Assembly: GCF_963667985.1 (NCBI RefSeq)
Contig: NZ_OY764081.1
Coordinates: 1,461,599 to 1,525,598, forward strand
From: an uncultured Methanocorpusculum sp.
GTDB taxonomy: Archaea; Halobacteriota; Methanomicrobia; Methanomicrobiales; Methanocorpusculaceae
DNA: 64,000 bases
Direction of reading: 5' to 3'
In this document: positions 56,776-62,872 of the stretch, piece by piece
Position numbering within the stretch: the stretch's first letter is position 1
Layout of the letters: each line of letters begins with the position of its first letter
Translations under genes and position numbers: made by a program
The notes under the pieces: generated by a model
The model's database searches: none
What the model saw: only the letters and a program-made list of their open reading frames with translations
What the model was told of the DNA's origin: nothing

Positions 56776-57456
56776 ATGCAGGTAGCCTATATCAAAAAAG
56801 AAAAATGCAACACGGCGATGTGTAACCGCTGCGTGAAGTTTTGCCCGGCGTCACGCAAAAACCAGCCGGTCATTTTCATCGGACGCAATAAGAAAGCGAC
56901 GGTCGTAGAAGAGTTGTGCAACGGCTGCGGGAAATGCGTGAAGATCTGCCCCGAGAAAGCTATCGAGATGGTGACCCGGCCGGACAGAAAACCGCTCGAC
57001 GCCGAGATCGATGAGAAGATCGAGGAGATCGAAGCACAGACCGAGGCAAAGAACGAGGAAGTCAGCAAACATACCGCTCCGCCAAAGAAAAAGGAGACCC
57101 CCGAAGAGAAGGTCACCCGGAAAAAGGCCCAGCACTCCGAGCGGATCGTCCGTACCGCGATCGCCTGCGGTCTTGGTATGGTCGCGGGTTTGGTCTCCTA
57201 CTATCTTGCAGGTACCCCGAACCCGATCACGACAACCACGATCGAAGCAGGCCTTGCCGGCGTGCAGGCAAATCCGATCATCGGCATTCTCGTATTACTT
57301 GTGGCGATCGTCATCCAGAAGTCGCTCTTCATGATCCTCAAGATCGACACCTCCAAACTCGGCAAGAAGGACTGGTTCTATCAGGGATTCCTGACCTTCG
57401 CTACCTGGTATCTCTCCTGGACACTTATGCTGTCGACCTCCCTCCTCTCCGCATAA
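56776..57456 (+). CDS. RLI-type ferredoxin domain fused to EMC6-like membrane domain
   Basis: A 226-residue two-part protein. Residues 1-66 look like the N-terminal iron-sulfur domain of ABCE1, with CNTAMCNRCVKFCP (C11, C16, C19, C23) and CNGCGKCVKICP (C48, C51, C54, C58); the first motif is one residue shorter than in ABCE1. Residues 70-122 are a charged, probably coiled linker (Glu/Lys-rich). Residues about 126-146, 165-190 and 200-224 are three membrane segments with the layout of EMC6-like proteins: VRTAIACGLGMVAG, then LGKKDWFYQGFLTF, then WYLSWTLML. The TAA is followed directly by the ATG of ABCE1, so translation is tightly coupled. GGAG precedes the ATG. The EMC6 call is by topology and motif, not alignment. 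Confidence 0.72.
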   Translation: MQVAYIKKEKCNTAMCNRCVKFCPASRKNQPVIFIGRNKKATVVEELCNGCGKCVKICPEKAIEMVTRPDRKPLDAEIDEKIEEIEAQTEAKNEEVSKHTAPPKKKETPEEKVTRKKAQHSERIVRTAIACGLGMVAGLVSYYLAGTPNPITTTTIEAGLAGVQANPIIGILVLLVAIVIQKSLFMILKIDTSKLGKKDWFYQGFLTFATWYLSWTLMLSTSLLSA

Positions 57457-59259
57457 ATGAGACTCGCCATCGTTCATAAAGACCGATGCCATGCCAAAAA
57501 ATGCGGCAAAGAGTGCATCGCGTACTGCCCCCGGGTCCGTACCGGTGATGAGACAATAAAAATAGGCGAAAGCGGCAGAGCCGAGATCTCCGAAGAGCTC
57601 TGCGTGGGATGCGGTATCTGTATCAAGAAATGTCCGTTCGAGGCGCTGGATATCATCCAGCTCCCGGAAGAACTCGATACGCCGGTGACCCGCTACGGGC
57701 CGAACGCGTTCGTCCTCTACGGACTCCCCCAGCCGGTGGCGGGCAAAGTCACCGGTATGCTCGGCCCGAACGGTATTGGTAAATCCACCGCGGTCAAGAT
57801 CCTTTCCGGCCAACTTCGGCCGAACCTTGGTATCTTCGACCACGAGGTCGAGTGGGCCGAGATCCTGAAGCATTACGCCGGAACGGAGCTGCTGGATTAT
57901 CTCAAGCAGGTCGCGGCAAAGACGATCAAGGCATCGATCAAACCGCAGTACATCGACTTCATCCCGAAAGCCTTCAAAGGCACGGTCCGCACCCTTCTGG
58001 AGCAGAACGACGAGAGGAAAAAGCTCGCCTACTACACGAAAGAGCTGGCCCTCGATACGATCCTCGATAAGGATCTGACCTATCTTTCGGGCGGAGAACT
58101 CCAGAGAGTCGCCCTGACGGTCGCTCTTTCGAAGGACGCGAACTTCTACTTCCTCGATGAAGTGACGCCTTTCCTGGATATTTATCAGAGGATGACGGCG
58201 GCACGCCTGATCCGCGAACTCGCGTCCGAACATCCGGTGATCCTGGTCGAACACGATATCGCTATCCTCGACATGGTCGCCGAAACGGTCCATATCGGGT
58301 ACGGTAAACCGTCGGCGTTCGGTATCATCTCCCGGCCGAAAGGGGTCCGCATCGGCGTGAACCAGTATCTCGAAGGCTTTGTGGCGGAGGAAAATGTCCG
58401 TATCCGCGATTATCCGGTGCTTTTCGAGACCCGCAGTCACGAAAGCGATGTGGACCGCGAGACCCTGATGATGATCCCAAAAATGACGAAGTCGTTCCCG
58501 GGATTCAACCTGACGGTCGAGGGCGGCGAGGTCCGCCGCGGCGAGGTGCTTGGCATCGTCGGGGCGAACGGTATCGGCAAGTCGACGTTTGCAAAGCTAC
58601 TTGCCGGTGTTGAGACGCCGGACGGCGGGAAGAAGTTCGATACGGTGCGTGTTTCGTATAAGCCGCAGTATGTGACGGCGGATTCCTCGGATTCGGTCGA
58701 ATTTACGCTCCGGTCTGCGACCCGCCGGTTCGATACGTCGTATTACCAGCACGAGATCTTAGAACCTCTCGGGCTTATACCGATCCTGCAGTCGGAAGTG
58801 AAGAACCTCTCGGGCGGAGAACTTCAGCGGGTGGCGATCGCTCTGTGTCTTTCCCGCGAGGCGGATCTGTATATTCTGGATGAGCCTTCGGCGCATCTGG
58901 ATGTGGAGCAGCGGCTTGTGACGACGAAGGTGATCAAGCGTGCGGCTGAGGATAAGGGAGCAGGGATCATGGTTATCGATCACGATATGTATACGATCGA
59001 TATGATCAGCGAGCGGCTGCTGGTGTTCGACGGGGTGCCGGGTAAGGAAGGTACTGCCCGCGGTCCGTTCGAGATGAAGGACGGTATGAATATGTTCCTT
59101 TCGAATCTGGGGATCACGTTCAGAAGAGATAAGACGGGCCGGCCGCGGATCAATAATCCGGGTTCGTATCTGGACCGCGAGCAGAAGGCGGCAGGGGAGT
59201 ATTATTATTATAATGCGGCCGAGTCGGCTCTTGCGGCGGAAGGAAGCACGGAAGAGTAA
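57457..59259 (+). CDS. abcE1: ABCE1 (RLI), ribosome recycling ATPase
   Basis: A 600-residue soluble twin-ATPase. The iron-sulfur domain (CHAKKCGKECIAYCP and CVGCGICIKKCP, residues about 11-63) is followed by NBD1 (GPNGIGKST, LSGGELQRV, YFLDEVTPFLD) and NBD2 (GANGIGKST, LSGGELQRV, YILDEPSAHLD), then the hinge. NBD1 has Val-Thr where most have Pro-Ser-Ser after the Walker B Asp-Glu, a minor variant. It splits ribosomes after termination and after rescue by pelota. Upstream gene abuts with zero spacing; the shared promoter is before 56776. Confidence 0.95.
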   Translation: MRLAIVHKDRCHAKKCGKECIAYCPRVRTGDETIKIGESGRAEISEELCVGCGICIKKCPFEALDIIQLPEELDTPVTRYGPNAFVLYGLPQPVAGKVTGMLGPNGIGKSTAVKILSGQLRPNLGIFDHEVEWAEILKHYAGTELLDYLKQVAAKTIKASIKPQYIDFIPKAFKGTVRTLLEQNDERKKLAYYTKELALDTILDKDLTYLSGGELQRVALTVALSKDANFYFLDEVTPFLDIYQRMTAARLIRELASEHPVILVEHDIAILDMVAETVHIGYGKPSAFGIISRPKGVRIGVNQYLEGFVAEENVRIRDYPVLFETRSHESDVDRETLMMIPKMTKSFPGFNLTVEGGEVRRGEVLGIVGANGIGKSTFAKLLAGVETPDGGKKFDTVRVSYKPQYVTADSSDSVEFTLRSATRRFDTSYYQHEILEPLGLIPILQSEVKNLSGGELQRVAIALCLSREADLYILDEPSAHLDVEQRLVTTKVIKRAAEDKGAGIMVIDHDMYTIDMISERLLVFDGVPGKEGTARGPFEMKDGMNMFLSNLGITFRRDKTGRPRINNPGSYLDREQKAAGEYYYYNAAESALAAEGSTEE

Positions 59260-59266
59260 TCTCCCG

Positions 59267-59290
59267 GATCTTTTTCTTTTTTCTTTCGCT
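59267..59290 (+). terminator. Oligo-T terminator
   Basis: ATCTTTTTCTTTTTTCTTTC soon after the ABCE1 stop. Confidence 0.5.
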
Positions 59291-59370
59291 TATTTTTCAG
59301 AATAGAACTTTTATGAGATGAACTGCGATTTGGTGTACAGGATTAGTGCAGACACCAGAGAAAAACCAAC

Positions 59371-59533
59371 CGCGAATAATCGCGAATAAACGCGAATCGC
59401 ATTTTCCTTACGCTGTCTTCATGACATCGTCGTTTCACTCCTCTGTCGCGTTCCTACGCTCCGACTGATCGGCTCCGCGTGGCCAGAACGCCAGCGTGGA
59501 AAATGCTGGAAAACCCGCGTCGCGGGTTTTCTC
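59371..59533 (+). repeat. Modular hairpin repeat, family B, copy 3
   Basis: Three CGCGAATA-type units, GCATTTTCC, a middle part unlike copies 1, 2 and 5, GGAAAATGC, and the terminal hairpin AAAACCCGCG-T-CGCGGGTTTT. The outer arm pair and the terminal hairpin differ in sequence from those of the other copies yet still pair. It forms a long inverted repeat with 59586-59813. Confidence 0.75.
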
Positions 59534-59585
59534 CCGATAAATATTGATCGTTTTTGTGATTACAAGAATGCGGGATTCTTTAAAG

Positions 59586-59813
59586 AAAACCCGCGACGCG
59601 GGTTTTCCAGCATTTTTTGTTCCGCCGTTCCGACCACGCGGAGCCGATCATGCGGAGCGTAGGAACGCGACCGAAGGTCAAGTGGGCGGAACCGAAAAAA
59701 TGCGATTCGCGTTTATGCGCGATTGCGTGCAAGTCAGAAGGCTTGCGTGCCGCCTCAAGCGGGCTTTGCCCGCTTGGGATTATTCGCGGTGAGATATCTC
59801 ATGCATCCACACC
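59586..59813 (-). repeat. Modular hairpin repeat, family B, copy 4 (inverted)
   Basis: Read on the minus strand it has GTGTGGATGCATGAGAT, CGCGAATAAT, hairpins CAAGCGGG-caaa-CCCGCTTG and GCAAGCC-ttct-GACTTGC, CGCGAATCGCATTTTTT, a middle shared with copy 3 (GCGTTCCTACGCTCCG, GATCGGCTCCGCGTGG), AAAATGC and the AAAACCCGCG hairpin. It points towards copy 3 with about 50 bp between them. Confidence 0.75.
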
Positions 59814-59907
59814 AACACCGCGTAAATCCTATCCTAATTATTTTCCGTTTTCATTTCATTATTTTTTCCAACGGTGGCGGGATTTTCCGAAATGTCCCGG
59901 GCGTTTT

Positions 59908-60060
59908 CTAGGGTCTGCGGCCAAGCGTGACGAGGATGATGCCGACAAGGATGATGCCGCCGAAAAAGAGCATGAGGATGATGAGTCCGGTGTCGGAGTC
60001 GACGACCTGGATATTTGTGGCCGTTTCGTTTAGGGAGTCGAAGATCGTCTGTGCAGCCAT
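59908..60060 (-). CDS. 50-residue membrane protein
   Basis: A very short gene on the minus strand: ATG at 60058-60060, TAG at 59908-59910. The N-terminal 25 residues are soluble (MAAQTIFDSLNETATN, then VVDSDTG), then one membrane helix LIILMLFFGGIILVGIILVT ends in LGRRP, so the C-terminus is probably cytoplasmic. A box A-like CTTAAATC lies about 25-30 bp upstream, giving a short leader. Codon use is ordinary. No family is recognised. It lies between repeat elements and could assist a membrane complex; that is guesswork. Confidence 0.55.
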   Translation of the reverse strand: MAAQTIFDSLNETATNIQVVDSDTGLIILMLFFGGIILVGIILVTLGRRP

Positions 60061-60105
60061 GGTATATGTGAGTTATGTGCGGGGAGATTTAAGGGTATTG
60101 CGGGT

Positions 60106-60256
60106 TGGACGCTGAAAGCGGCGGCTTTAGCTGAGGCGGGTCGGATGCGAGCAAAGCGAAGCAGACGACCTCAGCGGAGGCGGGATGAGCCGACAGGCTC
60201 ATCCTCAGCTGAGCAAATCTTTGATTTGCGAACAAGGCTTTGATTTGCGACTGGGG
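60106..60256 (+). repeat. Modular hairpin repeat, family C, copy 2
   Basis: Contains GGGTCGGATGCGAGC, GAAGCAGACGACCTCAGCGG, a hairpin GATGAGCC-gaca-GGCTCATC, GCAAATC-ttt-GATTTGC and TTGCGAACAAGGCTTTGAT. The modules are those of 50975-51075 with insertions and a changed order. Confidence 0.65.
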
Positions 60257-60266
60257 GGTTGGATGG

Positions 60267-60424
60267 GTGTGGATACATGAGATATTTTACCGCGAATCTC
60301 CGCGAATTCTCGCGAATCGCATTTCTCTTGCGTCGTCGTGCTCTGCTCCGGCTTATCGCCTACGCAGGAATCGCACGCCGTCTGGAAAAATGCTAAGGAA
60401 AAACCGGCGTGCCGGTTTTTCTTT
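60267..60424 (+). repeat. Modular hairpin repeat, family B, copy 5
   Basis: GTGTGGATACATGAGATATT, CGCGAATCTCCGCGAATTC units, GCATTTCTC, a middle part close to copy 2 (GTCGTCGTGCTCTGCTCCGG), GAAAAATGC and AACCGGCGTGCCGGTT with a T-run. Confidence 0.75.
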
Positions 60425-60505
60425 CAATTTTCGTAACCTATCTCTCTGAGAGAGAGCGGCATTTATGTCCGGTTCGGGGGTATTATCGCACCACGCGGTC
60501 AGGGG

Positions 60506-60513
60506 TATAAATA
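60506..60513 (+). promoter_or_regulatory. TATA box (TATAAATA)
   Basis: A textbook archaeal box A within GGGGTATAAATATCCC. Transcription should start near 60535, which is far ahead of the vsr start at 60763, so it may drive a small RNA or a long vsr leader. Confidence 0.5.
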
Positions 60514-60534
60514 TCCCAGATTCAAATTGTATTG

Positions 60535-60629
60535 GTGAGGACAGGAGTACTGCCTTGAGACTCTCCTGCCCGAAGAATATGCTCTGATCTCGATGAAACG
60601 GTTCAAGTCAGGGCAATCAATGCTTTTTT
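60535..60629 (+). ncRNA. Candidate small RNA
   Basis: About 95 nt between a strong TATA box and a T6 run (60624-60629). It starts with a stem GGACAGGAG (60539-60547) paired with CTCCTGCCC (60563-60571), one mismatch, around a 15-nt loop. No long reading frame is present. I see no clear box C/D pattern or match to SRP or RNase P RNA. It could equally be a structured 5' leader of vsr. Confidence 0.35.
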
Positions 60630-60762
60630 ACAAGGCTCCACCTCTCTTCTTGCGGTGAGAAGGGAGGGGCACTCTTTGGGGTTTTTTTGGGGTAGTGTGG
60701 ACGTAACTTTCCATCACACTTATGTTTGTGCATACGAATATCATCATAACGCAGGAAAAGTC

Positions 60763-61191
60763 ATGGATACTGTCAGCCCCGCGAAAAGAAGCTGGAATAT
60801 GAGCCGCATCAGGTCGAAAAAGACAAAACCTGAGCAGATTGTAGCTTCATACCTTCGAGAAAACCATATTGGATATCGAAGATACTCAAAAGATCTGCCG
60901 GGCAAACCGGATTTTGTTTTATCTAAATATCAGGCAGTTATTTTTGTAAACGGCTGTTTCTGGCATAGGCATGAAGGATCTAAAAGGGCAACTACGCCAA
61001 AAACAAATACTGAATACTGGTTTGCTAAATTTCAAAAGAATGTTGAAAGGGATAAGGCAGCATATCAGATGTTAAAAGAAAACGGGTGGCGTGTATTTGT
61101 AGTCTGGGAATGTGAGCTTGGGAAAGATGCCCAGTATAAATTGAAGGAATTGATAAGAGAGATAGTAATGGACGATATGTTTGACTGCTAG
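60763..61191 (+). CDS. vsr: Very short patch repair endonuclease
   Basis: A 142-residue Vsr-type nuclease that nicks beside T:G mismatches formed by deamination of 5-methylcytosine. Visible are the start SPAKRSWNMSRIRSKKTKPE, the active-site region LPGKPDFVL, VNGCFWHRHEG with the zinc and catalytic His/Cys residues, and FVVWECEL. The frame is open to 60655 but the upstream part is not like Vsr, so I start at the ATG at 60763. It converges with the cytosine methyltransferase, 6 bp apart, the usual partner. MutS and MutL, which cooperate with Vsr in Bacteria, are both encoded in this window. Confidence 0.9.
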   Translation: MDTVSPAKRSWNMSRIRSKKTKPEQIVASYLRENHIGYRRYSKDLPGKPDFVLSKYQAVIFVNGCFWHRHEGSKRATTPKTNTEYWFAKFQKNVERDKAAYQMLKENGWRVFVVWECELGKDAQYKLKELIREIVMDDMFDC

Positions 61192-61197
61192 ATGCAG

Positions 61198-62802
61198 TTA
61201 TTCTAAATTATCTAGCATGTCAGTAATTTTTTCAGCAATTGCTTTCCCAAGTATCGGCGGAACTGCATTGCCAATCTGCTTATATTGAGCATCTTTCTTA
61301 CCATAGAAAATATAACTGTCCGGGAATGTTTGGAGTCTTGCTGCTTCGCGAATACTAATTGCCCTGTCAATTGTTGGATGAATCCACATTGACTTTCGAA
61401 CGTTCAGTACGGTTCCCGATGGTTCATTATAGTTTAATCTCTGATAAATCGTATTCTGCGTTCTTTCGGTGTCCGTGTAGGTATTCTCTTTCAGCTCCGT
61501 ATTCAGGTTATGGAAGTTTTGACTCTGCTTCAGTACTGAAAAACGTTTCAATGCAACTTCACGCGTATTTGTAGCAACGTGATTACTGATTACATAATTA
61601 TCACGCAGTTCAGCCTGCAGAGAACCTGCTTTAAGTTTTGGTATTTCTACTGAAACTGGTGACTCAGAAACGTCATAATGGACAGGAATATCCTCCAAAT
61701 CACCAATCGCATCTTTCACGGTTCTGAAATTAGACTTGTTGAATGTGCCTGCCGGCAGTGTCACATCAATCTCTCCCGCATCTTTTACACCAATGAGAAT
61801 AAACCGCTGTCTTTTCTGAGGGGCGCCAAACTCGGCAGCGTTCAGTACTCCTTCTGCTATTTTGTAATTGTATTCCAGTGATGAGAGAATCTTTTTGATG
61901 TAATCGGAAACAGAGTATGACTTGACCATTTCTTTTATTCCTTTGCCGAAAACAAGTTCATACTGAATTTTTTTATCGGTAAGTTCAGCGATGTTTTTCA
62001 CCATCTGCTGAATTGGAATTGCATATGTCAATTCTGAAACCAGCTTTTCAGAATCAAACGTCTCACCATATTTTCTAATTTCTTTTGATAACTGAGAGTA
62101 ATTCCTTCTGATGATCTCCGGGACGGATGGTTCAGTGTAAGATTTTAGCTCTTCACAAATAGCTTTGAGCTCTTTCGAATATTTTAGATATGTCTTTTTA
62201 AATTTATCTTGATTTTTAACATAACGGTGCAGGTTATTCAATATTGTAAATGATTTATCGGATAATCTGATACTCCTAAGCAGTTCTAAATCAGAGCAGG
62301 CATCGGCCAGATCATCAGAGAAAAATTTGTCGGCCAGCAAATCTAGAGATATATCATTGAGTTTTATGGAATACTTATCAATAATTCCAGATTCAGCATC
62401 ATCTTCAGTATAATAAAATACATGAACATCTGATTTCAGCATCTTGACGTTTTCCATAACAAAAGCCTTCGGCTTAAGTTCACAGACCACACGCACATAC
62501 TCTTTTACCAGCTGATTATTCAGATTAATAAGCTGATTGCGCTGTCTGTTGGCATTTGAAAAACCCTGACACGGAGGACCGCCGATTACAACATCAATTT
62601 TCGTTGATTTTTTGAGCAACCGGCTGTAATCTAATCCGATGACATTCTCATATACATCCGTGTTAGGATGATTTTTTACATAGGTTTCACGAGCAAAACG
62701 GTTATTTTCAACAAAGGCTTCAACAGTGTATCTCCCAGTTTGAAGAAAGCCGAGGCTCAGACCGCCAGCACCTGCAAATAGATCAACTGCACTGTAAGAC
62801 AT
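61198..62802 (-). CDS. dcm: DNA (cytosine-5) methyltransferase
   Basis: A 534-residue C5 methyltransferase. Motifs in order: I DLFAGAGGLSLGF (about 7-19), IV GGPPCQGFSNANR with the catalytic Cys, VI ENVKML, VIII QKRQRFILIG, IX RLQTFPDSYIF and X QIGNAVPPILGKAIA. Between VI and VIII is an insertion of over 150 residues (Lys/Glu/Leu-rich, helical) that makes it much longer than a typical enzyme of 320-420. The target sequence cannot be read from this. I start at the ATG at 62802, since MSYSAVDLFAGAGG is a standard beginning; an in-frame ATG at 62892 would overlap the AIPR gene. AT-rich compared with core genes. Confidence 0.92.
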   Translation of the reverse strand: MSYSAVDLFAGAGGLSLGFLQTGRYTVEAFVENNRFARETYVKNHPNTDVYENVIGLDYSRLLKKSTKIDVVIGGPPCQGFSNANRQRNQLINLNNQLVKEYVRVVCELKPKAFVMENVKMLKSDVHVFYYTEDDAESGIIDKYSIKLNDISLDLLADKFFSDDLADACSDLELLRSIRLSDKSFTILNNLHRYVKNQDKFKKTYLKYSKELKAICEELKSYTEPSVPEIIRRNYSQLSKEIRKYGETFDSEKLVSELTYAIPIQQMVKNIAELTDKKIQYELVFGKGIKEMVKSYSVSDYIKKILSSLEYNYKIAEGVLNAAEFGAPQKRQRFILIGVKDAGEIDVTLPAGTFNKSNFRTVKDAIGDLEDIPVHYDVSESPVSVEIPKLKAGSLQAELRDNYVISNHVATNTREVALKRFSVLKQSQNFHNLNTELKENTYTDTERTQNTIYQRLNYNEPSGTVLNVRKSMWIHPTIDRAISIREAARLQTFPDSYIFYGKKDAQYKQIGNAVPPILGKAIAEKITDMLDNLE

Positions 62803-62872
62803 ATTATTAACTACATATTGGGTAGCTGAGATTATTAGTCTGCTGCTTAAAAATTTGTAAATGGAAATCCAA

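Noticed and set aside
59544..60033. Open frames on the + strand after ABCE1
   Set aside because: They lie within inverted family B copies and run antisense to the 50-residue gene; the translated text is repeat-derived.
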